A DNA stretch of 9,288 nt, taken from the NCBI GenBank assembly GCA_011390385.1, contig JAABSN010000129.1:1-9288 (forward strand), in the 5' to 3' direction. The notes beneath the pieces were generated by a model that worked only from the letters and a program-made list of their open reading frames with translations, was not told the DNA's origin and made no database searches. The position numbers and the translations under genes are program-made. This document shows, one piece after another, positions 1-5,657 of this stretch. Positions within the stretch are counted from its first letter, which is position 1; each line of letters opens with the position of its first letter. Source of the stretch: Thioalkalivibrio nitratireducens (GTDB taxonomy: Bacteria > Pseudomonadota > Gammaproteobacteria > Ectothiorhodospirales > Ectothiorhodospiraceae).

Positions 1-2
1 GC

Positions 3-368
3 GCACTCACCCGAGAGAAGATCGTCGCTGCCGCATCCGAGAAGTTCGTCTGCGTGATCGACGAAAGCAAACAGGTCGACTATCTCGGCGCCTTCCCGCT
101 GCCGGTCGAGGTCATTCCGATGGCGCGCAGCCACGTCGCCCGCGCTCTGGTCGCACTCGGCGGCAATCCGGTACTGCGCGAGGGTTTCCGTACCGACAAT
201 GGCAACGTGATCCTGGACGTGCACGGACTGCGCATCATGAATGCGGTGGAACTCGAAGGCGAAATCGACCATATCGCCGGCGTGGTCAGCAACGGCCTGT
301 TCGCCCGCCGCCCGGCAGATGTACTGCTGATCGGCACCCCGTCGGGAGTCGATACCGTCACGGCCTGA
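3..368 (+). CDS. rpiA: Ribose-5-phosphate isomerase A, C-terminal part (5' end outside window)
   Basis: Interconverts ribose 5-phosphate and ribulose 5-phosphate in the cytoplasm, in the non-oxidative pentose phosphate pathway. The reading frame is open from base 3 and gives 121 residues up to the TGA at 366-368; roughly 98 N-terminal residues lie to the left of the window. The fragment opens with ALTREK, whose Glu is the catalytic base in the E. coli enzyme. It continues with [35 protein letters not shown] and [16 protein letters not shown], all hallmark RpiA segments matching the E. coli protein residue for residue over long runs. The C-terminus is of normal length, so the gene is only cut by the window edge. 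It is the only + strand gene here; its 3' end faces the 3' end of the Uma2-like gene. No terminator with a T-run follows the stop. The internal ATG at 54 is not a start. Confidence 0.96.
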   Translation, partial: ALTREKIVAAASEKFVCVIDESKQVDYLGAFPLPVEVIPMARSHVARALVALGGNPVLREGFRTDNGNVILDVHGLRIMNAVELEGEIDHIAGVVSNGLFARRPADVLLIGTPSGVDTVTA

Positions 369-448
369 CCGCTACGCGCACCGGCTCCGATCTGGCCACA
401 GACCCATCATGCCCGCAGCCCGCGAGGCCAGCCCTGGCCATGCACGAC
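369..448. other. Spacer after rpiA with a GGCCAG/CTGGCC hairpin
   Basis: Non-coding stretch between the rpiA stop and repeat copy A. The only structure seen is a perfect 6-bp inverted repeat at 426-439 (GGCCAG, two bases, CTGGCC). It resembles the core of the REP-like hairpins near 1871-1886 and 8447-8469. It might help end rpiA transcripts, but no T-run follows, so this is a guess. Confidence 0.4.
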
Positions 449-556
449 GTAGGGTGCCAATGAGCGCAGCGAATTGCACCGCTCGAGACCCGAGCGCCTG
501 GAGGTCAGGACTGGCGTGGTTTTGGTGCGGTTCGGCTTCGCCTCACGGCACCCTAC
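449..556 (+). repeat. Palindromic repeat element, copy A (108 bp)
   Basis: Bounded by a perfect 10-bp inverted pair, GTAGGGTGCC at 449-458 and GGCACCCTAC at 547-556. Inside are two imperfect hairpin units. The left unit (449-480) pairs GGTGCCAAT with AATTGCACC. The right unit (about 524-556) pairs GGTGCGGTTCGG with CCTCACGGCACC. A linker with no obvious fold joins them. The units resemble each other in inverted orientation, so the whole looks like a BIME- or MITE-like pair of REP units. Copies B, C and D share the layout. No transposase is encoded inside. Its hairpins lie downstream of the Uma2-like gene and could weaken read-through. Confidence 0.85.
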
Positions 557-582
557 GGGTTCTTTCACACCCACCATACGCC

Positions 583-601
583 CCGCAAATCGGTGTTGCG
601 G
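583..601 (-). terminator. Weak hairpin just downstream of the Uma2-like gene
   Basis: On the - strand, 9 bases after the Uma2-like stop codon, CCGCAA and TTGCGG form a perfect 6-bp stem with a 7-base loop. No T-run follows, so it is a poor intrinsic terminator at best; repeat copy A, with more hairpins, lies further downstream. Position is the main support. Confidence 0.25.
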
Positions 602-610
602 CAGTCAGGC

Positions 611-1213
611 TCAGGCCTCGCCCTCCTCGATGACTGGACCGCCTTCGGGTGGGTCGACGTTCTCGAACACCTCGGCAAATGGTATCGAGACCCGCAGCGC
701 GGGAAATTCGCAGTCGCCGCGTTCGGGCAGGAATTCGTGGAATAGCCAGTCGCCATCCGCCTGGCGCCGGAACACCTCGACCCGCCGCGCCGGAATGTCC
801 ACCAGCACGTATTCCCGCAACGACTCCAGGGTCCGGTAAGCGGCGAACTTGTCACCGCGATCGAAGGCCGCGGTCGAATCCGACAGCACCTCCACGATCA
901 GAATTGGTTGGGTAATGAACAGCCCGGCGGCATGATCAGCCGGTTCGCAGGACACCATCACATCCGGATAAAAGAATGCGTCCGCGGCCTCCACCCGCAG
1001 CTTCAGATCGGCAACATAGGCCTGGCAGGGTCCGCCGCGCAGGCGTTCCTTGAAGGCGGCAAAAAGGTTGCCGGAGACAACCACATGCTCGCGCCGCGCA
1101 CCCACCATCGCGAACACCTCGCCACCGAGGTACTCGTGCTTCTCCGACTGCTGCGCCTCCCAGGCCAGAAAGGCATCGGCATCGAAACGGAAATCCACCG
1201 CTGGATCGGTCAT
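611..1213 (-). CDS. Uma2/DUF820 family PD-(D/E)XK nuclease-like protein
   Basis: A 200-residue protein (201 from the upstream ATG) with the Uma2 family layout. Counting from the upstream Met: the N-terminal helix and strand segment WEAQQSEKHEYLGGEVFAM (about 19-37), the YPDVMV strand with Asp85, the LIVEVLSDST strand with Glu109, Lys123 in DRGDKFAAYR, and EYVLVDIPARRVEVFRR (135-151). Asp85, Glu109 and Lys123 are the expected metal-site residues of a PD-(D/E)XK fold, so the site looks intact. The family is annotated as putative endonucleases, but its biological role is largely unsettled; I assign no substrate. Two ATGs lie in tandem at 1216 and 1213. GAGAGG at 1219-1224 is only 2 bases from the first but 5 from the second, so I favour 1213. 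It is a single gene flanked by inverted copies of the ~107-bp repeat, suggesting an accessory insertion between rpiA and the porin. Confidence 0.85.
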   Translation of the reverse strand: MTDPAVDFRFDADAFLAWEAQQSEKHEYLGGEVFAMVGARREHVVVSGNLFAAFKERLRGGPCQAYVADLKLRVEAADAFFYPDVMVSCEPADHAAGLFITQPILIVEVLSDSTAAFDRGDKFAAYRTLESLREYVLVDIPARRVEVFRRQADGDWLFHEFLPERGDCEFPALRVSIPFAEVFENVDPPEGGPVIEEGEA

Positions 1214-1218
1214 CATCG

Positions 1219-1224
1219 CCTCTC
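1219..1224 (-). promoter_or_regulatory. Shine-Dalgarno deciding the Uma2-like start
   Basis: GAGAGG on the - strand, embedded in GAGAGAGG. Spacing is 2 bases to the ATG at 1216-1214 and 5 to the ATG at 1213-1211, which favours the second. Confidence 0.5.
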
Positions 1225-1435
1225 TCGATCGGATCAGGACGGATCGGGGTTCAGACTACTTCCCGCCGGGGAATCGCAGACGGCAAGCCCTTCGTCATGG
1301 CGCCTTCCGCCGAACTGCGACCTGAAACCACACTTCCACCAACCCGATCATAGCCACAACGGGAAGCGCGGCCAAACCCCTGCCTCGCCCGATGGCCGAT
1401 ATGTCGCCCCACCCGATCAGCGTGACAGAACCTGC

Positions 1436-1541
1436 GTAGGGTGCCGCGAGGCGAAGCTGAACCGCGCCAATACCACGCAGGCCCTGACCCCGGCTCCCGG
1501 GTCTCGAACGGTGCAATTCGCTGGGCTCATTGACACCCTAC
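1436..1541 (-). repeat. Palindromic repeat element, copy B (106 bp, inverted relative to A)
   Basis: Begins GTAGGGTGCC at 1436 and ends GACACCCTAC at 1541; one mismatch breaks the otherwise perfect ends. Read on the - strand it aligns with copy A along its full length: left unit with ATTGCACCG, linker GGGTC, central CGTGGT, right unit ending GGCACCCTAC. The linker resembles copy D more than copy A. It sits upstream of the Uma2-like gene in the opposite orientation to copy A, so that gene lies between inverted copies. Confidence 0.85.
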
Positions 1542-1564
1542 GCGTCGCGAGTCCGCGCCGCCCC

Positions 1565-1634
1565 GTAGGGTGCCGTGAGGCGAAGCCGAACCGCACCGAT
1601 ACCACGCAGGCGCTGACCCCCGATCCCGGGAGCG
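1565..1634 (-). repeat. Palindromic repeat element, copy C (truncated, ~70 bp)
   Basis: Starts GTAGGGTGCC at 1565 and contains the unit with GTGAGGCGAAGCCGAACC and the linker through CCCGGGAGCGG, in the same orientation as copy B and only 23 bases from it. The other half, which would carry GGTGCAATTCGC and the closing terminus, is missing at the expected place. A loose CACCCTAC occurs at 1736-1743, which may be the displaced end of this copy after an insertion, or chance. Confidence 0.75.
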
Positions 1635-1683
1635 GGTGATCATCCGTCGTTTGACCGGTAATCGCTCGAGCCAGAAGCACCGT

Positions 1684-1710
1684 GGGTGCCGACAGGGAGA
1701 GTCGGCACTC
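1684..1710. repeat. Orphan hairpin, 8-bp perfect stem
   Basis: GTGCCGAC (1686-1693) and GTCGGCAC (1701-1708) are perfectly complementary around a 7-base AGGGAGA loop. The stem extends to 10 bp with one G-T pair. No T-run follows on either strand, so it is not a standard terminator. It lies between the broken end of repeat copy C and the stray CACCCTAC at 1736-1743. Confidence 0.5.
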
Positions 1711-1866
1711 GGCGGTAGCGAAAGACACACGGCCCCACCCTACGGAACGGATTCCCATTCCGCCCCTCAGACCAACACCAGTCCAAAATGCCCCCGCAGC
1801 ATGCAAGTCCTCTCACCGATCAGGCGCCCGGCAGGACACCAACGGCAGGGGATTCGGCCAGCGCTG

Positions 1867-1892
1867 GATCGGCCAGAGGGCTGGCCTCCTAC
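1867..1892 (-). repeat. REP-like hairpin with GTAGGAG head
   Basis: On the - strand: head GTAGGAG, stem GGCCAG, loop CCCT, stem CTGGCC, tail GATC. This matches the general plan of REP sequences common in gammaproteobacteria (TGTAGGAG, hairpin, GCGATC). A second GTAGGAGCC head follows at about 1916-1908, so the element may be a partial tandem. It lies downstream of the porin terminator. Confidence 0.6.
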
Positions 1893-1964
1893 AGCCTGCA
1901 TCCCCTCGGCTCCTACCGGGATGTGCGCCGAACGAATGGTGCGGCTGGGGACAAGGGTCTCGGC

Positions 1965-1988
1965 TGTTGGAGCGCGACGGGAGCGATC
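1965..1988 (+). repeat. Degenerate REP-like sequence
   Basis: TGTTGGAG head and GCGATC tail on the + strand, 24 bases in all, with only a 3-bp potential stem between. It resembles a decayed member of the same REP-like set, in the opposite orientation to 1867-1892. Weak on its own. Confidence 0.3.
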
Positions 1989-2018
1989 AAAGCAGTGCGC
2001 CCAGCCGAGCGCACCCAT

Positions 2019-2043
2019 AAAAAAGGCGCCCCGAAGGGCGCCT
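2019..2043 (-). terminator. Intrinsic terminator of the porin gene
   Basis: On the - strand, 27 bases after the porin stop: GGCGCCC, loop TTCG, GGGCGCC, then TTTTTT. A 7-bp all-GC stem with a stable UUCG tetraloop and a T6 tract is a textbook Rho-independent terminator. Confidence 0.93.
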
Positions 2044-2069
2044 CGTGCAACGATCAGGCCGAAGCCGGA

Positions 2070-3035
2070 TCAGAAGCTGTGACGCAGACCAACACCGAAG
2101 TGGGTCTCATCCGCGCCGCCCGGGGTGACGCCAGCGATATCGTCATCCCACACGTTGGCGAACAGCTCGGTCCGCTTGCTGAAGTTGTACTGCACGCCGA
2201 GCGCGTAGTTGGTCCAGTCGTCACCGTTCTCAGGATCGTTATGCTGAACCGCCGCGCGGAGATTCACGTTCGGGGTCACCTTGAAGCTGATCGGGAGAGT
2301 CCAGACATCAAGGTCATCGCCGCCAAAACTTTCCTCGCGGAGCTGGTACAGCAAACCGATGGTGATCGGATCCCAGTTGTAGCTGGCGCCAAGCTGCCAG
2401 TTGGTCTGGTCGACACCGATATCACCCACAGCATAGGTGGGGTTGTCGTCCGGCGAACCCTCGACGGCAGCGGAGACGAACAGCGGACCCGCCTTGTAGA
2501 TCGCGTTCAACGCCCAGTAGGAATCGGTTTCGACACCGTTCGGCTCGATCGTCGCGCCGATGGTCAGACCACCGAAGCTCGGCGTGGTGTAGTGGATACC
2601 ATCGGCACGCTGCCAGCCGCGCGGGCGGTTGTTCCCGTCGGCGAGAACATCCTCGAAGTTCCGGAAGGGAGCGGAAGCCAGTTTCACGGCGGTATTCTTG
2701 CGACCCAGAGCAATTTGGCCAAAGCCACCTTGCAGACCGACGTAGTTGTCTTCGTTCAGCTTGAAACTCGTGCCCGAGAGCTTGGAACCATCCGCAGAAG
2801 TGCGAGAGAAGTTGCTCGTGAAGCGGAAGATGGCCTTCAGGCCGCCCCCCAGATCCTCGGAGCCACGGACGCCCAGACGGGAACCGATGCTGGAGTGAAC
2901 CAGGTTGCTGTCGTTACCGTCATCGATGTAGCCGACTTCGTACTTGAACTGGCCGAACAGCGTGGTGTCGGCCGTGGCGATGGCCGGCGCAGCCACGAAG
3001 GCGGCAACGGCAACTGCGAGAAGTTTCTTGTTCAT
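2070..3035 (-). CDS. Gram-negative outer-membrane porin
   Basis: A 321-residue beta-barrel porin of the classical trimeric (OmpC/Porin_4-like) superfamily, predicted to form diffusion channels in the outer membrane. The ATG at 3035 is chosen because GGGAGA lies 7 bases upstream and the protein then opens with a clean signal peptide: MNKK, a hydrophobic run LLAVAVAAFVAAPA, and cleavage after AIATA (about residue 22). An in-frame extension to 3185 would read through the promoter and is rejected. The mature protein starts DTTLFGQFKYEVGYID, shows SRLGVRGSEDLGGGLKAIF (porin strands 2-3), an acidic loop with FRNFEDVLADG, then alternating amphipathic strands. It ends in HFGVGLRHSF; the terminal Phe is the outer-membrane assembly signal. 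The protein is rich in Asp and Glu, which may fit a saline habitat. It has its own promoter and terminator. Substrate preference cannot be read from the sequence. Confidence 0.93.
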   Translation of the reverse strand: MNKKLLAVAVAAFVAAPAIATADTTLFGQFKYEVGYIDDGNDSNLVHSSIGSRLGVRGSEDLGGGLKAIFRFTSNFSRTSADGSKLSGTSFKLNEDNYVGLQGGFGQIALGRKNTAVKLASAPFRNFEDVLADGNNRPRGWQRADGIHYTTPSFGGLTIGATIEPNGVETDSYWALNAIYKAGPLFVSAAVEGSPDDNPTYAVGDIGVDQTNWQLGASYNWDPITIGLLYQLREESFGGDDLDVWTLPISFKVTPNVNLRAAVQHNDPENGDDWTNYALGVQYNFSKRTELFANVWDDDIAGVTPGGADETHFGVGLRHSF

Positions 3036-3120
3036 TTGGTTGTCTCCCAGGACAGTGAAAAAACAGGTTTGCAACACGGGTAGCGGGTACGCCTCGTGCC
3101 ATTCCGTGAATGACAGGTGT

Positions 3121-3149
3121 TTTATATACGCTACGGTGTCGTATTTCAA
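3121..3149 (-). promoter_or_regulatory. Sigma70 promoter of the porin
   Basis: On the - strand TTGAAA (3149-3144), 17 bases, TATAAA (3126-3121). It lies in an AT-rich island (TTTTTTAT about 10 bases further upstream could act as an UP-like element) in otherwise GC-rich DNA. The predicted start near 3114 gives a leader of about 80 bases. Confidence 0.75.
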
Positions 3150-3308
3150 GCCTTTGCTGATAAAAAAGTCACAACGCGGCGGCATTTGTCGCTAATCCGC
3201 AACAGCCAGCCGGGCGCACCGGGGCAAGGCGGGCTTCCGATCCTGAATCGGCGAAATGCACCGCGTTCGATGGCATCACTCCCCGTCCAGCGAGGCGCGG
3301 GAATCGTG

Positions 3309-3323
3309 GCGGTGACCCACCGC
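3309..3323. repeat. Small GC hairpin downstream of pgpA
   Basis: GCGGTG, ACC loop, CACCGC: a perfect 6-bp stem about 50 bases beyond the pgpA stop. No T-run follows on the - strand. It could contribute to the cluster's 3' end with the palindrome at 3372-3391, but this is not shown. Confidence 0.3.
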
Positions 3324-3371
3324 TGCCGCGATGAATGAGGAGCTGCATGAGTCCGAGCGACGGATACAGCG

Positions 3372-3391
3372 ACCTACACCGCGGTGTAGGT
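3372..3391. repeat. Perfect 20-bp palindrome spanning the pgpA stop codon
   Basis: ACCTACACCG followed at once by its exact reverse complement, with no loop. The pgpA TAG (3376-3374) lies in the left arm, and the last codons (YTYTAV) form the rest. In RNA it would fold with a small forced loop. It could be a protein-binding operator, a 3'-end stabilising hairpin, or chance from a repetitive TACACC codon run. Confidence 0.6.
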
Positions 3392-3874
3392 GTAAAAGGC
3401 CCAGGCGAGCAACTGCAGCGCGAACCAGGCATAGATGCCGGCGACGACATCGTCCATCACAATGCCGACGCCGTCATTCTGGCGATCGAAGTGGTTCGCG
3501 GGGAACGGCTTCAGGATATCGAACAGCCGGAACAGCAGGAAGCCGACCAGCACCCAGATCAGGCCGGCGGGAGCAAACGCCAGGGTAATCAGCATGCCGG
3601 CCCATTCGTCCCAGACGATGCCCGGGTGGTCGTGCACGCCGAGCATGCGCGCGCTCTCGCCGCAGATGTGGAACCCGGAGATCGTGACCACCACGACCAC
3701 GGCGAGATAGGCCCAGTCAGGAAGCCCGATGATGGCGAAATACAACACCAGCGCCGCCAGCGAGCCAAAGGTGCCCGGTGCATACTTCGCCAGCCCGCTG
3801 CCGAAACCGAAGGCAAGCAGGTGAATCGGGTCCTTGAACACCACGGAAGCAGGCGGATTCGGCGGTCTGGCCAT
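3374..3874 (-). CDS. pgpA: Phosphatidylglycerophosphatase A
   Basis: Inner-membrane phosphatase that removes the phosphate from phosphatidylglycerol phosphate to give phosphatidylglycerol. The 166-residue length is close to E. coli PgpA (172). Diagnostic segments: GFGSGLAKYAPGTFGSLAAL (23-42), the acidic VHDHPGIVWDEWAGM motif (80-94) with the metal-binding His/Asp/Glu set, FRLFDILKPFP (115-125), and GVGIVMDDVVAGIYA (135-149). Hydrophobic segments around 38-50, 56-70, 95-117 and 145-160 fit an integral membrane protein. The ATG at 3886 would add MESV, but its upstream lacks a ribosome site. GGAG at 3884-3881 lies 6 bases before the ATG at 3874, so that start is preferred. Last gene of the rib-nusB-thiL-pgpA cluster, about 104 bases after thiL, with a promoter-like sequence in the gap. 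Its stop lies in a 20-bp palindrome. Confidence 0.94.
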   Translation of the reverse strand: MARPPNPPASVVFKDPIHLLAFGFGSGLAKYAPGTFGSLAALVLYFAIIGLPDWAYLAVVVVVTISGFHICGESARMLGVHDHPGIVWDEWAGMLITLAFAPAGLIWVLVGFLLFRLFDILKPFPANHFDRQNDGVGIVMDDVVAGIYAWFALQLLAWAFYTYTAV

Positions 3875-3880
3875 GACGGA

Positions 3881-3884
3881 CTCC
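3881..3884 (-). promoter_or_regulatory. Shine-Dalgarno deciding the pgpA start
   Basis: GGAG with a 6-base spacer to the ATG at 3874. It overlaps the alternative ATG at 3886, which has only GATCCCGA upstream. A transcript from the promoter at 3904-3932 would leave the upstream ATG with a leader of only about a dozen bases. Confidence 0.5.
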
Positions 3885-3903
3885 ATTCGGGATCACTGGC
3901 GAC

Positions 3904-3932
3904 TTTATACAGTAGCCGGACGGCAGCGTTAA
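3904..3932 (-). promoter_or_regulatory. Candidate sigma70 promoter for pgpA
   Basis: On the - strand TTAACG (3932-3927), 17 bases, TATAAA (3909-3904) preceded by CTG. The -10 matches 5 of 6, the -35 matches 4 of 6, and spacing is ideal. It lies wholly in the thiL-pgpA gap, so pgpA may be transcribed independently of the genes before it. Confidence 0.55.
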
Positions 3933-3978
3933 GCCTCGTGGCCCCGGGGGTCGCCTCTGGCCGCGTGGGTTGCTTGCG

Positions 3979-4974
3979 TCAGCCTCGGCCGAAATGATCG
4001 AACCCGCGTTCGGCGGGCAGAACGGGGCTGCCGCCGGCGTCGAGAACCTGCACACCGCTGCCGGCGGTGAATTCGCCGATCACGGTCAATGGCAGTTGCA
4101 GCGCCGAGGCAAGCGGACGCAGTTCGTCGCGCTGCCGGGCCGACCAGGCGAACAGCAGCTCGTAGTCGTCGCCACCCGAGAGTACGGCGGCCAGGGCCTT
4201 TCCGGGCGACCAGTCCGCAAGCAGCGGATCGCGCGGCAGGGCATCGGCCTGCAACACCGCGCCACAGTCCGACGCCACGCAGACATGCCCCAGATCGGCG
4301 AGCAGGCCGTCGGAAACGTCGATCGCGGTTCGTGTACGTCCGCGCAGCACCTTGCCGAGCGCCAACCGGGGCTCGGGGCGGAAGAAGCGTTGGCACTGCG
4401 GGTCCTCCGCCGGCGGCGGCTTGCGACCTGCCTCCCGCCGTTCGAGTTCGGCCTGCAGCCCCGCAAACGCACCGCCGAGCGCACCGCTGACGACCACGAG
4501 ATCGCCCGGGCGCGCAGCCGAACGCCGCAGGGCAGAGCCGGACGGCGCCTGGCCGAGGACGGTGACACTGATCGCGAGCGGGCCCCGGGTGGTGTCCCCG
4601 CCGATCAGCGGCACACGCAGCCGATCCGCGAGTTCGCCCATTCCTTCGGCGAAGCCCTGCAGCCAGATCTCATCAACCTCCGGCAGTGTGACCGCCAGCA
4701 ACGCACCCATGGGTTCGGCGCCCATGGCCGCGAGATCGCTCAATGCCGCTGCCAGCGCCTTGTGTCCGACCGCCGCTGCGGGCTGATCGGCAAAGAAATG
4801 GGTCTCGAGCACCATGGTGTCGACACTGACGGCCACGTGGTGACCCGGCCGGGGCGCCAGCAGCGCGCAGTCATCGCCGACTCCGAGCGCGATTCCGAGG
4901 CCACGATCCCGGCCGGAAAAAAAACGTCGGATCAGTTCGAATTCGGAAAGTGTACGGTCGGTGGTTTCGGACAT
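3979..4974 (-). CDS. thiL: Thiamine-monophosphate kinase
   Basis: Cytoplasmic ATP-dependent kinase that converts thiamine monophosphate to thiamine diphosphate, the last step of the pathway. At 331 residues it matches the family (E. coli 325). Seen in order: the Mg/ATP-binding GVGDDCALL (31-39), SVDTMVLETHF (50-60), HKALAAALSDLAAMGAEP (71-88), IGGDTTRG (124-131), AIDVSDGLLADLGH (217-230) with the catalytic-site Asp residues, SGGDDYELLF (266-275), and the family's closing GFDHF (324-328). All AIR-synthase-fold metal-site motifs are intact. The start at 4974 gives MSETTDRTLSEFELIRRFF, the usual N-terminus, although no good ribosome site precedes it. Between it and nusB lie about 204 non-coding bases with a REP-like hairpin, a wider gap than in most relatives, so coupling to nusB is doubtful. 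No clear promoter was seen. Confidence 0.96.
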   Translation of the reverse strand: MSETTDRTLSEFELIRRFFSGRDRGLGIALGVGDDCALLAPRPGHHVAVSVDTMVLETHFFADQPAAAVGHKALAAALSDLAAMGAEPMGALLAVTLPEVDEIWLQGFAEGMGELADRLRVPLIGGDTTRGPLAISVTVLGQAPSGSALRRSAARPGDLVVVSGALGGAFAGLQAELERREAGRKPPPAEDPQCQRFFRPEPRLALGKVLRGRTRTAIDVSDGLLADLGHVCVASDCGAVLQADALPRDPLLADWSPGKALAAVLSGGDDYELLFAWSARQRDELRPLASALQLPLTVIGEFTAGSGVQVLDAGGSPVLPAERGFDHFGRG

Positions 4975-5097
4975 GGCAAGGAACGATTCAAACCCTCGAG
5001 ATCTGGAAGAAGATCACGACCATGCCCCCTGCAGGAGCGTGCCATGCACGCGAACGTGCCGCAGGCGCGCATGGCGACGGAGGCCAACCGGCCGCCG

Positions 5098-5123
5098 TTT
5101 CGCGAGCGGGGCTCGCTCCCACG
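5098..5123 (-). repeat. REP-like hairpin in the nusB-thiL gap
   Basis: On the - strand CGTGGGAGCGAGCCC...: head GTGGGA, stem GCGAGC, loop CCC, stem GCTCGC. The stem is perfect over 6 bp (5102-5107 with 5111-5116). It has the same head as 1867-1892 with a different but self-complementary stem, as expected of a conserved RNA or DNA hairpin. It may stabilise or end transcripts from nusB. Confidence 0.6.
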
Positions 5124-5178
5124 TGGCGGGTTCGGGCGCAAGGGTCAGTCCCCTGGCCTCCGCTCGCACGCGGCATGG

Positions 5179-5646
5179 TCAACCGGAAGTGCGCCGCCGG
5201 GGCTCGGCACGTTCGGCCCCGCGCAACTGCCGCGCCAGGGTATCGAGCACACCGTTGATGAACCGGTGCGATTGCTCGGCGCCGTATTTCTTCGCCAGCC
5301 CGACGGCCTCGTTGATGGTCACGCGATAGGGAACCTCGAGCCGTTCGGAAAGCTCCCACACCCCGACCCACAGCAACGCGTGTTCGATCGGATCGAGTTG
5401 CTCGACGGGGCGTCCGATCACCGGCTCCAGCAAGGCATCGAGCACCGCCGACTTTGCCGTAACGCCCATCAGGATCTCGCGGAAGTACTCGGCGTCGGCG
5501 TTCGCGTGTTCCTCGTCTTCCCGGAACGACGCGAGAATATCCTTCGGGTGATTCTGCGTCAGTTGCCAGGAATAGAGCGCCTGCATCGCCCGCCGACGCG
5601 CCGCCTGACGGGCATGGATCTGCTGCTGGTGCGGATTGCGGCTCAA
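5179..5646 (-). CDS. nusB: Transcription antitermination factor NusB
   Basis: RNA-binding all-helical protein that joins NusE (S10) on boxA RNA to promote rRNA antitermination. Family features: ARQAARRRAMQALYSWQLTQN (12-32, helix 1 with the Arg-rich RNA-binding patch), DAEYFREILMGV (51-62), LDPIEHALLWVGVWEL (84-99), VPYRVTINEAVGLAKKYG (105-122), and SHRFINGVLDTLA (126-138). From a TTG at 5646 the protein is 155 residues, against 139 in E. coli, with a short Arg-rich C-terminal extension. The only in-frame ATG (5586) would remove the conserved helix-1 ARRRA patch, and the longer open frame to 5895 overlaps ribH in another frame and is nonsense. TTG is therefore the best start, though its ribosome site is weak. 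It begins 11 bases after the ribH stop, consistent with translational coupling. Confidence 0.93.
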   Translation of the reverse strand: MSRNPHQQQIHARQAARRRAMQALYSWQLTQNHPKDILASFREDEEHANADAEYFREILMGVTAKSAVLDALLEPVIGRPVEQLDPIEHALLWVGVWELSERLEVPYRVTINEAVGLAKKYGAEQSHRFINGVLDTLARQLRGAERAEPRRRTSG

Positions 5647-5657
5647 TGGGGGATCGC

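Larger units (their letters stand above)
1217..2018. other. Gene-free region of about 800 bp, rich in repeats
   Basis: No open frame here has a recognisable product, a good ribosome site, or coding statistics that persuade me. From left to right it holds about 220 bases with no clear structure (1217-1435), repeat copy B, a truncated copy C, an orphan 8-bp hairpin (1686-1708), a REP-like hairpin (1867-1892) and a degenerate relative (1965-1988), then the porin terminator. The Uma2-like gene's promoter should lie at its left end, but I see no convincing -10/-35 pair. A short - strand frame around 1295-1435 includes a hydrophobic run (ALPVVAMIGLVEVWF); it has no start of its own outside repeat copy B, so I do not call it. 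Confidence 0.6.

Noticed and set aside
1295..1516. Small - strand protein with a hydrophobic segment
   Set aside because: Its start and first third lie inside repeat copy B, it lacks a ribosome site, and the hydrophobic run alone is weak evidence.
449..1634. CRISPR array from repeated GTAGGGTGCC units
   Set aside because: The units are in mixed orientation, irregularly spaced, part of ~107-bp palindromes, and no cas gene is present.
1788..3083. 431-codon + strand open frame
   Set aside because: It is antisense to the porin, which has a signal peptide, promoter, terminator and barrel signature; the + strand translation has no family features.
3036..3185. Porin start at 3185
   Set aside because: The extension would be translated from the promoter region and would bury the signal peptide 50 residues inside the protein.
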